Shown one piece after another: positions 1-7,567 of a stretch of DNA of 24,832 nucleotides (position 1 is its first letter; each line of letters begins with the position of its first letter). Both the position numbers and the translations under genes were made by a program. The notes below the pieces were generated by a model, which made no database searches, was not told the origin of the DNA, and saw only the letters and a program-made list of their open reading frames with translations. The DNA is from an uncultured Faecalibacterium sp. Lineage in GTDB: Bacteria > Bacillota > Clostridia > Oscillospirales > Ruminococcaceae. The stretch is taken from positions 1-24,832 of the forward strand of contig CAAHET010000148.1 of NCBI GenBank assembly GCA_900772565.1, read 5' to 3'.

Positions 1-399
1 CTGGTCAAGTTCGGCCTGATCCCGGAGCTGATCGGCCGTCTGCCGGTCATCACCGTGCTGGACGATCTGGACGAGGATGCACTGGTGCGCGTGCTCAAGG
101 AGCCCCGCAACAGTTTGGTCAAGCAGTACAAGGAGCTGTTGGGCATGGATAACGTGGAGCTTACCTTCACGGATGAAGCCCTGCACGCCATTGCCCGCAA
201 GACCATCGAGCGTAAGACCGGTGCCCGTGGTCTGCGCAGCGTGATGGAAAGCATCCTGCTGCCCATCATGTACGAGGTGCCCAGCGATGCCACCATTATC
301 CGCGTGACCGTGGACGAGGACACTGTGGAGGGCGGCGAGGCACATCTGGAATACGGTGCCGTGCGCAAACGCTATAAAAATCAGGTCGCTCTGAGCTGA
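1..399 (+). CDS. clpX: ClpX, ATP-binding subunit of the ClpXP protease (3' part only)
   Basis: The frame is open from the first base and encodes the last 132 residues of ClpX, the AAA+ unfoldase that recognises, unfolds and feeds substrates into the ClpP peptidase chamber. The segment begins in the highly conserved stretch KFGLIPELIGRLPV. It continues through the small AAA+ subdomain, with LKEPRNSL and then RKTGARGLRSVME, which contains the sensor-2 arginine. The gene ends at a TGA and is followed by a strong intrinsic terminator, so it closes its transcript. The N-terminal zinc-binding domain, Walker A and B motifs and pore loops lie outside the window. ClpX and HslU/ClpB share only weak similarity here, so the assignment is secure. 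Confidence 0.95.
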   Translation: MVKFGLIPELIGRLPVITVLDDLDEDALVRVLKEPRNSLVKQYKELLGMDNVELTFTDEALHAIARKTIERKTGARGLRSVMESILLPIMYEVPSDATIIRVTVDEDTVEGGEAHLEYGAVRKRYKNQVALS

Positions 400-436
400 C
401 GGCATTGCCGCACAGCAGGGAAGCGTACCCGCTTGC

Positions 437-480
437 AAAGCCCTGTTTCAAAAGCTTTTTGCTTTTGGCAGGGCTTTTTG
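437..480 (+). terminator. Intrinsic terminator after clpX
   Basis: AAAGCCCTG (437-445) pairs with CAGGGCTTT (469-477). An inner AAAAGC/GCTTTT helix sits within the loop, and the right arm runs into a T-rich tail. It lies about 40 bases after the clpX stop and just before the next promoter. Confidence 0.85.
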
Positions 481-491
481 CTTTCAAATTC

Positions 492-520
492 TTGTTTCTG
501 ATAGGAAAATGTACTATAAT
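492..520 (+). promoter_or_regulatory. Sigma-A promoter of the aminotransferase gene
   Basis: A TTGTTT -35 element (492-497) and a perfect TATAAT -10 element (515-520) are separated by 17 bases. Transcription should start near 527, giving a leader of about 100 bases. The site lies directly after the clpX terminator, so the aminotransferase gene is an independent unit. Confidence 0.8.
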
Positions 521-625
521 AGTAAAGTGTGGATCGTGCGGCGTGTGCTCTCTGGCAGGGGCATACCGCAAAAGATGAGACACAGAATTGGGTAACAGGA
601 AGTACTATAAAGGAGTGTGTTTTCA

Positions 626-1906
626 ATGGCAAATTATCACGAGATGGATCGCGATGCGCTGACCGCTGAAAAGGCAGCGCTGGAGCAGACTTATAAGCAG
701 TTTCAGGCAAAGGGTCTGAAGCTGAACATGGCACGCGGCAAGCCCGGCCCCCACCAGATGGATCTGGCAATGGACCTGCTGAAGATGACCGACTACACCA
801 CGGATGCAGGCACCGATGCCCGCAACTACGGCGAGCTGGAGGGCCTGAGCGAGGCCCGCGCCCTGTTTGCAGATGTGTTCGGCGTAAAGCCCAACGAGGT
901 GTTCGTGGGCGGCAACTCCAGCCTGCAGCTGATGTATAACCTCATCAACATCGGTTATGTGTTCGGATTCCCGGAGTCTCCCTGCCCTTGGTCTCAGGTG
1001 GAGAAGCGCAAGTTCCTCTGCCCGGTGCCCGGCTATGACCGTCACTTTGCTATTACCGAGGAGTTCGGCTTTGAGCTCATCAGCGTGCCCATGACCCCCA
1101 ACGGCCCCGATATGGACGTTGTGGAAAAGCTGGTGGCAGAGGATGATACCATCAAGGGTATCTGGTGCGTGCCGCAGTACTCCAACCCCGATGGCTACAC
1201 TTACAGCGATGAGACCATCGAGCGCTTTGCCAAGATGAAGACCGCAGCCCCGGATTTCAAGATCTTCTGGGATGAGGCTTACATCGTCCATCACCTGACC
1301 GAGGAGATCATCGAGACCCCCGTTCTGCTGAACGTGAGCAAGAAGTACGGCACGCAGGATCGCGTGTTCATGTTCACCTCCACCAGCAAGATCACCTTCC
1401 CTGGTGCCGGTGTCTCTGCCATTGCATGCAGTGACAACAGCATGAAGTATATGTGCAAGCGCTTTGCCGTGATGATCATCAGCTACGATAAGATGAACCA
1501 GCTGCGCCATGTCCGCTTCCTGAAGAACAAGGAAGGCGTTCTGGCACACATGGCAAAGCATCGCCGCCGTCTGGTGCCCTGCTTCGATGCCGTCAAGACT
1601 GCCTTTGCCGCCAACCTCACCCCCTGCGGCGATATTGCCCACTGGACCAACCCCAAGGGCGGCTACTTCATCAGCCTGTATGTCATGCCCGGCTGCGCCA
1701 AGCGCGTGGCAGACCTGTGCAAGGATGCAGGTCTGGTGCTGACCGGCGCAGGCTCTGCTTATCCGTACCACAAGGACCCGCAGGACTCTCACCTGCGCAT
1801 CGCACCCACTTATCCCAGTCTGGACGAGGTGGAGACCGCTTCCGAACTGCTGTGCGTCTGCGTGCGTCTGGCCGTTGTGGAAAAGCTGCTGGCTGATATG
1901 GCCTAA
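626..1906 (+). CDS. MocR-type (class Ic) aspartate aminotransferase family protein
   Basis: A 426-residue PLP-dependent fold-type I aminotransferase of the Aminotran_MocR family, like the aspartate aminotransferase of corynebacteria and clostridia. Such enzymes exchange the amino group of aspartate (sometimes other amino acids) with 2-oxoglutarate in the cytoplasm. Visible features are the N-terminal MARGKPGPHQMDL substrate loop (residues 35-47), YSNPDGYTYS with the PLP-contacting Asn (about 187), FWDEAY with Asp216, STSKITFPGAG with the Schiff-base Lys255, and a C-terminal HLRIAP arginine that would bind the substrate carboxylate. The ATG at 626 was chosen because AAGGAG (610-615) lies 10 bases upstream; an in-frame GTG at 617 would abut the SD. 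It stands alone between two terminators. Exact amino-acid preference cannot be read from sequence. Confidence 0.88.
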   Translation: MANYHEMDRDALTAEKAALEQTYKQFQAKGLKLNMARGKPGPHQMDLAMDLLKMTDYTTDAGTDARNYGELEGLSEARALFADVFGVKPNEVFVGGNSSLQLMYNLINIGYVFGFPESPCPWSQVEKRKFLCPVPGYDRHFAITEEFGFELISVPMTPNGPDMDVVEKLVAEDDTIKGIWCVPQYSNPDGYTYSDETIERFAKMKTAAPDFKIFWDEAYIVHHLTEEIIETPVLLNVSKKYGTQDRVFMFTSTSKITFPGAGVSAIACSDNSMKYMCKRFAVMIISYDKMNQLRHVRFLKNKEGVLAHMAKHRRRLVPCFDAVKTAFAANLTPCGDIAHWTNPKGGYFISLYVMPGCAKRVADLCKDAGLVLTGAGSAYPYHKDPQDSHLRIAPTYPSLDEVETASELLCVCVRLAVVEKLLADMA

Positions 1907-1928
1907 GGCTTGAAATAACTTGTATATT

Positions 1929-1970
1929 CTCCTCTGCGGGGCTCGTTGCAGGGCTGGCAGGGGAGTTTTA
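1929..1970 (+). terminator. Intrinsic terminator after the aminotransferase gene
   Basis: CTCCTCTGC (1929-1937) pairs with GCAGGGGAG (1957-1965), with one G-T pair, followed by TTTTA. It starts 22 bases after the stop codon. Confidence 0.75.
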
Positions 1971-2089
1971 TCACAGAAAGGCCGGCACGACGGCTGCTCT
2001 GTGAGGAGAGGAGCCGTCGGCAAAACTTGCGGTTCACAACAAAAACGGCTGCGGCTGCACAGCCGCCGCTTTTGGAGGTTCCCTGATTT
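1971..2089 (+). other. Structured leader region upstream of secDF
   Basis: This GC-rich stretch of about 120 bases contains several helices. CGACGGCT (1988-1995) pairs perfectly with AGCCGTCG (2012-2019). CACAGA (1972-1977) can pair with TCTGTG (1998-2003), which conflicts with the first helix. GCGGCT (2051-2056) pairs with AGCCGC (2061-2066) just before the secDF SD site GGAGG (2074-2078). No convincing sigma-A promoter is visible within it. Whether it is a regulatory leader or just a structured spacer is unknown. Confidence 0.4.
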
Positions 2090-4423
2090 ATGAAAACAAA
2101 AGGCAAAGCATGGCAGCTGGTCGTTACCGCGCTGCTGATCGTTGTATTTGTCTACACCGCCTTTTTTGGCGTGTCGGCAAAATACGGTGATGTGACCACC
2201 ACCTACATCAAGGGTGCAAAGGATATCCGCTTCGGCGTGGATATCAAAGGCGGCGTCAACGTCACCTTTGTGCCCTCGGATGGCTACGATGCCACGGACG
2301 AGCAGCTGGATGCCGCCCGTCTGGTCATTGAAAACCGTCTGGTCGCCCTGAACGTGACCGACTACGAGCTGTATGTGGACAACAACTCCGACAGCCTGAT
2401 TTTGGAGTTCCCGTGGCAGTCCGGCGAGACGGATTTTGACCCCGAGTCTGCCATTCAGGAGATCGGCACCACTGCCTACCTGACCTTCCGCGAGGGAGCC
2501 AGCAAGGACGGCGAACTGATCCTCGATGGCTCCATGGTCGAAAGCGCTTCGGCACAGTACGGTGCTGTGAGCAACGGCGGCAGCTCTGAATATTACGTCG
2601 CCCTCAAGTTTACCACCGAGGGTGCCAAGGCCTTCGGCGATGCCACCACCAAGCTGGCCGCCGATAAGGGCAGCATCAGCATCTGGCTGGACGACGAAAA
2701 CGTGAGCACCGCCACCGTCAACACCGCCATCACCGACGGACAGGCCATCATTACCAGCTCGGCCTCCAACCCCTTTACGCAGGATGCCGTGGTCAAGATG
2801 GCACGCCAGATCAACTCTGGTGCGCTGCCCTTTGCCCTGAGCGTGGACAGCTACTCCACTGTGAGCCCCAGTCTGGGCGAAAACAGCCTTGGTGCCATGG
2901 TGCTGGCAGGCCTGATTGCCTTTGCCCTCATCGTGGTGTTCATGACGGTGCTGTACCGTCTGCCGGGCTTTCTGGCCTGCATCGCACTGGCCGGTCAGGT
3001 GGCGGCTACGCTGGCCTTTGTATCCGGCTACTTCCCGGTATTTGAAAGCTTTACCCTGACCCTGCCCGGCATCGCAGGTATCATTCTGGCCATCGGCATG
3101 GGCGTGGATGCCAACGTCATCACCGCTGAGCGCATCAAGGAGGAGCTGAAAAACGGCAAATCTCTGGATGGCGCTCTGAAGAGCGGTTTTGCCCGCGGCC
3201 TGACCCCCATCATTGACGGCAACGTGACCATCGTCATCGTGGCTATCGTGCTTATGGGTGCCTTCGGCCCCTCGGACGGTCTGTTTGCCAAGGCACTGCA
3301 CTTTGTGTTCTTCGCTTTCGGCCCCTCTACCGCAGGCACCATCTACGCCTTCGGCTATACGCTGCTCACCGGTGTGCTGCTGAACTTTGTGTTCGGTGTG
3401 TTCGCTACCCGTGTGATGATCCGCGGCGCAGCTGCCATCAAGGCGCTGCGCAACCCGTGGCTGTACGGCGCTGCAAAGCCCGGGCAGGAAAAGGCCGAAA
3501 AGAAGCCGGTGGATTTCGTATCCATGCGCAAAAAGTTCCTGACCATCTCTGCCTGCCTGATGGCAGCAATTCTGCTGTGCGCCGCAGTGTTCGGTGTGCA
3601 TCTGGATACCGAGTTCACCGGCGGTGCCATGATCACCCTGTCCTACGAGGGCAGCTTTGACCAAGCCGCTGTGCAAAAGACCGCTGCAGCGGCGCTGGAA
3701 AACACGGGTCTGACCCTGCAGACCGGCGAGAACGTAGCCACCGGTGACCAGACCCTGAAGATCTCCATGCCCGGCACCGAGACGGTGACCACCGAGCAGG
3801 TGGAAAACCTGCTGGATTCTCTGAACGAGAACTACCCGGACAACCAGTTCGCCCAGCTGTCCCTGAGCAACGTCAGCGCAGCCATGGGCACCAAGTTCCT
3901 GCAGAAGAGCTTGGTGGCTGTGCTGTTTGCACTGGTGCTCATTCTGCTGTATATCGCCCTGCGCTTCAGGAACATCGGCGGTCTGACCGGCGGTATGATG
4001 GCAGTGCTGGCGCTGGTCAACGACCTGATGGTGGTGTTCGGCACCTTTGTGTTGCTGCGCACCGCACTGGACGGCAATTTTATCGCCGCCATGCTCACCA
4101 TCCTCGGCTACTCCATCAACGATACCGTTGTGGTGTACGACCGCATCCGCGAGAACCGCGCCCTTATGGGCAAAAAGGGCAGCTTTGAGGAGCTGGTCAA
4201 CCAGTCGGTCAACCAGTCTGCCCGCCGTACCCTGATTACCACCATCACCACTGTGATGGCACTGGGTGTAATGTGCATTGTGGCAAAGCTCTACGGTCTG
4301 GACAGCATCTTCACCTTTGCATTCCCGCTGATGATGGGTATGATCAGCGGTGTGTACACCTCTCTGTGCGTTTCCACCTCGGCATGGGTGCTGTGGAGTG
4401 AGCGCAGCAAGAAGAAAAACTGA
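2090..4423 (+). CDS. secDF: SecDF, fused preprotein translocase accessory subunits SecD and SecF
   Basis: One 777-residue polypeptide joins SecD and SecF, the RND-type membrane proteins that use proton motive force to help pull preproteins through SecYEG. The SecD half has an N-terminal membrane segment (about 9-28), the DIRFGVDIKGGVNV motif (45-58), a large extracytoplasmic domain, then a membrane bundle with GMGVDANVITAERI near residue 337. A second transmembrane start near residue 480 opens the SecF half, with HLDTEFTGGAMITL and SINDTVVVYDRIRENR near 674. Twelve membrane spans are expected. A fused form is typical of Bacillus and many clostridia. The ATG is preceded by GGAGG with 11 bases spacing. 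nrdR follows after 16 bases. Confidence 0.96.
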   Translation: MKTKGKAWQLVVTALLIVVFVYTAFFGVSAKYGDVTTTYIKGAKDIRFGVDIKGGVNVTFVPSDGYDATDEQLDAARLVIENRLVALNVTDYELYVDNNSDSLILEFPWQSGETDFDPESAIQEIGTTAYLTFREGASKDGELILDGSMVESASAQYGAVSNGGSSEYYVALKFTTEGAKAFGDATTKLAADKGSISIWLDDENVSTATVNTAITDGQAIITSSASNPFTQDAVVKMARQINSGALPFALSVDSYSTVSPSLGENSLGAMVLAGLIAFALIVVFMTVLYRLPGFLACIALAGQVAATLAFVSGYFPVFESFTLTLPGIAGIILAIGMGVDANVITAERIKEELKNGKSLDGALKSGFARGLTPIIDGNVTIVIVAIVLMGAFGPSDGLFAKALHFVFFAFGPSTAGTIYAFGYTLLTGVLLNFVFGVFATRVMIRGAAAIKALRNPWLYGAAKPGQEKAEKKPVDFVSMRKKFLTISACLMAAILLCAAVFGVHLDTEFTGGAMITLSYEGSFDQAAVQKTAAAALENTGLTLQTGENVATGDQTLKISMPGTETVTTEQVENLLDSLNENYPDNQFAQLSLSNVSAAMGTKFLQKSLVAVLFALVLILLYIALRFRNIGGLTGGMMAVLALVNDLMVVFGTFVLLRTALDGNFIAAMLTILGYSINDTVVVYDRIRENRALMGKKGSFEELVNQSVNQSARRTLITTITTVMALGVMCIVAKLYGLDSIFTFAFPLMMGMISGVYTSLCVSTSAWVLWSERSKKKN

Positions 4424-4439
4424 GGCGGAGGAACAAGAG

Positions 4440-4907
4440 ATGAAGTGCCCTTATTGCGGCGCGGAGGAATCCAAGGTGATTGACTCCCGCCCCACGGAAG
4501 ATAACGAGCGCATCCGCCGCCGCCGCGAGTGCCTGAACTGCCACATGCGCTTTACCACCTACGAGGTGGTGGAAACAGTACCGCTGGTGGTCATCAAAAA
4601 GGACAACTCCCGCGAGCCCTTTGACCGGCAGAAGCTGTTCAACGCCATGCTGCGCGCCTGCGCTAAGCGTCCCATCAGCTACGAAACGCTGGAACGCGCT
4701 GTCAGCAGCATCGAGCAGTCCCTGTTCAGCTCCTACGACCGCGAGATCCCCAGTGTGCGCATCGGCGAGCTGACCATGGAGGAGCTGAAAAAAATCGATG
4801 AGGTGGCCTATATCCGATTTGCCTCGGTCTACCGCCAGTTTGCGGACGTGGAAAGCTTCCTTGATGAACTGAAAAAGCTTGTGGGCGACCGCAAGGAAAA
4901 CCAGTAA
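4440..4907 (+). CDS. nrdR: NrdR, ribonucleotide reductase transcriptional repressor
   Basis: This 155-residue protein has the complete NrdR architecture. An N-terminal zinc ribbon has Cys3, Cys6, Cys31 and Cys34 and the conserved SRPTEDNERIRRRREC segment. An ATP-cone domain follows from about residue 49 to 139 and senses ATP/dATP. NrdR represses ribonucleotide reductase operons by binding paired NrdR boxes when dATP is high. The ATG at 4440 has GGAGGA (4427-4432) with 7 bases spacing. An open frame extends further upstream into secDF but lacks family similarity. It is probably cotranscribed with secDF. No NrdR box was recognised in the window, so its targets lie elsewhere. Confidence 0.95.
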   Translation: MKCPYCGAEESKVIDSRPTEDNERIRRRRECLNCHMRFTTYEVVETVPLVVIKKDNSREPFDRQKLFNAMLRACAKRPISYETLERAVSSIEQSLFSSYDREIPSVRIGELTMEELKKIDEVAYIRFASVYRQFADVESFLDELKKLVGDRKENQ

Positions 4908-4918
4908 ATTATAACTTG

Positions 4919-4958
4919 AAAAGGACACTGCACGAAACACTGTGCAGTGTCCTTTTTT
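4919..4958. terminator. Bidirectional terminator between nrdR and the DUF4363 gene
   Basis: AAAAGGACACTGCAC (4919-4933) pairs with GTGCAGTGTCC plus T residues (4942-4956) around an 8-base loop. T runs occur on the right for the plus strand and, read in reverse, on the left for the minus strand. It sits between convergent genes and can serve both. Confidence 0.9.
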
Positions 4959-4965
4959 GCTCATA

Positions 4966-5334
4966 TTACACCAGCCGCCGGGCAAGCCATTCCAGCCGCT
5001 CCACCTCTACCTGTGCGCGGCGCAGTTCGCCCAGAGCGTCCTCGGTGGCCTGCTGCTCCAGATATCCGTCTGCCGCCCGCAGTGCAGCTTCCAACTCCGT
5101 GTAGTCGGCTGTACGCAGCAGATGGCTCATAGTTTCCCGCATGGTGTCGCACAGCTCTGCGCCCTCGGCAAGCGCCTGCCGCGCAGTGGAAAAATCCTTC
5201 TGCCGTACAGCTTCAAGGGCACAGTCCAAGTCAGCCGAGATATCCTGTGCAAAGCCCTGCACCCGTCCGCTGCTGTAAAGGGATACCCCCAGCAGCACGG
5301 CTACGATCAGGATACACGCATAGATCCGTTTCAT
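4966..5334 (-). CDS. DUF4363 family protein, membrane-anchored
   Basis: A 122-residue protein with one N-terminal hydrophobic segment (about residues 3-20) acting as signal anchor or uncleaved signal, followed by an alpha-helical, Ala/Glu/Arg-rich domain (two or more long helices) expected outside the membrane. Its size, layout and position directly behind a DUF421 gene match the DUF4363 family of clostridia, whose function is unknown. The start ATG (5334-5332) overlaps the DUF421 stop as ATGA, and GGAGG (5345-5341) lies 6 bases before it, so the two are translationally coupled. The family call rests on recognition of the pattern, not on a catalytic motif. Confidence 0.72.
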   Translation of the reverse strand: MKRIYACILIVAVLLGVSLYSSGRVQGFAQDISADLDCALEAVRQKDFSTARQALAEGAELCDTMRETMSHLLRTADYTELEAALRAADGYLEQQATEDALGELRRAQVEVERLEWLARRLV

Positions 5335-6023
5335 CCTTTTCCTCCCGGCTGACGGCCTTCCTTTTTCAGCAGAAAATAGTCCTCGGTCTCGTTGCCGATG
5401 AGCAGTAAAATTTCCTGCGGCAGAACTGTGTTTGCCGTGGCGGTGCGTTCCAGCCACGCACGGTCCTTGCCGCACCAGCGCAGGTTGTCCTCCAATATCT
5501 GCCCATCCAGCACAAAGGGGATGGTAGCCTGTGTCTGCTGCACCTTCAGCTGCAAATCGGACAGGGTCGCCGCTTCCTGCTCCGGGCGCAGCGCCGCCGA
5601 CAGCGTGCCGTTCGTTTCAATTACGGCGTAGGATACCCTGCGCGGGTCAAAGATATCCTTGCCGCGCAGCGCCTCCATCAGGTCGGCGGTGGTCAGTCGC
5701 AGCATCCGCAAAGCGTTCTGGTCGATCTTTCCGTCCAGAATTACCGTTTTGGGACGCCCGGAGAGAAAATTGAAAAACTTCTGGCTGCGGAAGCTCACCA
5801 CCGACCCTAGCAGCTCCAGCGCCGCAATGAGGAACAACGGGATGAGACTGGCGGTGATGGGCACATCCTCGGATTCAATGGAGATGGATGCCAGATTGGA
5901 GATCAGGATGGTGGATACCAGCTCCTCCGGCTGCAATTCTCCCAGCTGGCGCTTGCCCATCAGCCGCATGGCAAACAAAACACAGAGATACAAAATAATG
6001 GTGCGGCAAAGCAGCAATTTCAT
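5331..6023 (-). CDS. DUF421 / YetF family membrane protein
   Basis: A 230-residue protein of the DUF421 (YetF-like) family. The N-terminal half carries about three membrane helices (residues 2-18, 38-57 and 60-80), with the family signature MRLMGKRQLGELQPEELVSTILISN. The cytoplasmic C-terminal part has the repeated DUF421 elements: GRPKTVILDGKID, LRLTTADLMEALRGKDI and VSYAVIETNGTLSA. DUF421 proteins occur in spore-formers and in SpoVA-type clusters; their molecular role is not settled. The ATG (6023-6021) has GGGAGG 8 bases upstream. It overlaps the DUF4363 gene by 4 bases and is divergent from the GerA-like operon, suggesting shared control. Confidence 0.88.
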   Translation of the reverse strand: MKLLLCRTIILYLCVLFAMRLMGKRQLGELQPEELVSTILISNLASISIESEDVPITASLIPLFLIAALELLGSVVSFRSQKFFNFLSGRPKTVILDGKIDQNALRMLRLTTADLMEALRGKDIFDPRRVSYAVIETNGTLSAALRPEQEAATLSDLQLKVQQTQATIPFVLDGQILEDNLRWCGKDRAWLERTATANTVLPQEILLLIGNETEDYFLLKKEGRQPGGKG

Positions 6024-6054
6024 GCACAAACCCTCCCGGTGCGGTGTGCGCAGC

Positions 6055-6084
6055 GTATTCCTCTGCGGCAAAGCGGGCATACTG
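6055..6084 (+). promoter_or_regulatory. Candidate forespore-type (sigma-F/sigma-G-like) promoter of the GerA-like operon
   Basis: GTATT (6055-6059) resembles the sigma-G/F -35 GNATR/GYWTA. It is followed after 18 bases by CATACTG (6078-6084), one mismatch from the sigma-G -10 CATACTA. Read as sigma-F, GGGCATACTG (6075-6084) lies 15 bases after the -35 with two mismatches. A sigma-A -35 is not seen. Predicted transcription starts near 6090, just before the SD site. The motifs are short, so this is a hypothesis. Confidence 0.35.
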
Positions 6085-6106
6085 CACACACAAAGGAGTG
6101 ATGGAT

Positions 6107-7567
6107 GTGCAGCAGCTTTCGCAAAGCCTTGCGGAAAACCTGTCCGCGCTTGATGCTAGGTTTGGCAAATCGGCAGATTATTATGCGAAGAAGATCGTTT
6201 TATATGGCTGCCCGGGGTGCATCGTAATGTTTGACGGCATGGCAAGTCTTGATTCGCTCTGGGAGCTGTTGCTGGACGCCGCCGGGCGGCAGTCCGCTTC
6301 TGTCCGGCTTACTGGTACGCAAGCCTATGCGCATATCCTGCATGGCTCGGCGTTTCCGGCCGAAAGCACCCCGGTGCAGGATATGCCGCAGCTGGTAGCG
6401 CGGCTGACCGCCGGCATGGCGGTGCTGCTGTTAGAGGGGTGCAGCAGCGGCATTGTTTTTTCGGTGCAGGGGCTCAAGTTTCGCTCGGTGGAAGAACCCT
6501 CCGGGGAGGGCAACCTGCGCGGCAGCAGGGAAGGCTTTACCGATCTGCTGCGGGTGAACCTGAGCCTTTTGCGCCGTCTTGTCCGCACCGACACCCTTGT
6601 GCAGGAGGCTGCACAGGCGCACACTTGCTGCAATACAGAGTACGCTCTTTGCTACTGCAAGGACCGTGCCGACCCCGCTATGGTGCGCCGGGTGCGTGCC
6701 ATTTTGCAAAGCGCAAGGCCGGAGCTGCTGCTGGATTCCAGTTATTTCGTGCCGTGGCTGCTGCCCGGCAAGGCGCGGCTGTTCACTCCGGTGCACTACA
6801 CCGAGCGCCCGGCAGTTGCCGCCGCGAAGCTCTGTGAGGGCAAGCTGGTAATTTTGGTCAACGGCAGCCCCTCGGCGCTGGTGCTGCCTGCACTTTTCAG
6901 TGAGCAGTTCGAGTGTCTGGATGACTACGCCTCTACGGCGGTGTTTTCTTCTTTTTTGCGGGTGCTGAAATATTTTTCCTTCTACCTTACGGTGTTCTTA
7001 CCGGGTGGCTTTGTGTGCGTGGCGGTGTATCTGCCGGAGCTGTTGCCCCCGCAGCTGCTGTATAAGATCGAAGCAGCCGAAAAGGCCACGCCGCTGCCCC
7101 TTTTTGCCGAGATGCTGCTGGTGATCCTGATCTTAGAGATCATCCGGGAAGCCGGGCTGCGGATGCCGCAGTCACTTGGGCACTCGGTCAGTCTGGTGTC
7201 GGCGCTCATCATTGGCGATGCCGCCATTGCCACCGGGCTCATGAGCACGCCGGTCATCTTTGTGGCAAGTATTACGGCCATTGCGGTCTTTGTCACCCCG
7301 GGTCTGTACGAGCCTGCCACCCTGCTGCGCATCGGCACGGTGCTGCTGGCGGGGCTTGCCGGGCCGGTAGGGCTGGCAGCAGCGTTTTTCGGCTTTCTGC
7401 TCAGCATCGTCAGCACCGAAGCACTGGGCGTGCCATACCTTGCGCCGCACCCGTTCCCACAGCAGTCGCTTTCCGAGGACGGCGTTCTGCGCCGCAACTA
7501 CCGGCAGCTGTCCCGGCATGGGTTCAATATCTGGCAAAAGCGGGAGAGGGGGAAACGGCAGTCGTGA
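6107..7567 (+). CDS. GerA-type spore germination receptor A subunit (GerAA/GerKA family)
   Basis: About 486 residues, close to the family length. It shows the GerA order: an N-terminal soluble domain ending in GFTDLLRVNLSLLRRL, then a second soluble part with YTERPAVAAAKLCEGKLVILVNGSP. A membrane domain with four to six helices follows, including the hallmark EIIREAGLRMPQSLGHSVSL and ALIIGDAAIATGLMS. A subunits form the oligomeric channel-like part of germinant receptors in the spore inner membrane. The soluble region is unusually Cys-rich (CCNTEYALCYC). Start choice: AAGGAG (6093-6098) is 8 bases from the GTG at 6107 but only 2 from the ATG at 6101, so GTG fits better. The stop overlaps the next start (GTGA). 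SpoVAF is an alternative, but the B- and C-like partners favour a receptor. Confidence 0.85.
   Translation: MQQLSQSLAENLSALDARFGKSADYYAKKIVLYGCPGCIVMFDGMASLDSLWELLLDAAGRQSASVRLTGTQAYAHILHGSAFPAESTPVQDMPQLVARLTAGMAVLLLEGCSSGIVFSVQGLKFRSVEEPSGEGNLRGSREGFTDLLRVNLSLLRRLVRTDTLVQEAAQAHTCCNTEYALCYCKDRADPAMVRRVRAILQSARPELLLDSSYFVPWLLPGKARLFTPVHYTERPAVAAAKLCEGKLVILVNGSPSALVLPALFSEQFECLDDYASTAVFSSFLRVLKYFSFYLTVFLPGGFVCVAVYLPELLPPQLLYKIEAAEKATPLPLFAEMLLVILILEIIREAGLRMPQSLGHSVSLVSALIIGDAAIATGLMSTPVIFVASITAIAVFVTPGLYEPATLLRIGTVLLAGLAGPVGLAAAFFGFLLSIVSTEALGVPYLAPHPFPQQSLSEDGVLRRNYRQLSRHGFNIWQKRERGKRQS

Noticed and set aside
601..612. Second TACTATAA sequence just before the aminotransferase gene, a possible additional -10.
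   Set aside because: It overlaps the SD site and would start transcription at or after the start codon; the 492-520 promoter is much better.
623..3676. A 1017-codon open frame on the minus strand antisense to the aminotransferase and secDF genes.
   Set aside because: It is a shadow created by codon bias of the real plus-strand genes. Composition is His/Gly/Gln-rich without any domain, and the opposite strand has unmistakable conserved proteins.
4942..5352. Plus-strand frames opposite the DUF4363 gene.
   Set aside because: They begin inside a terminator hairpin and lack SD sites. The minus-strand gene has a signal anchor, SD and ATGA coupling.
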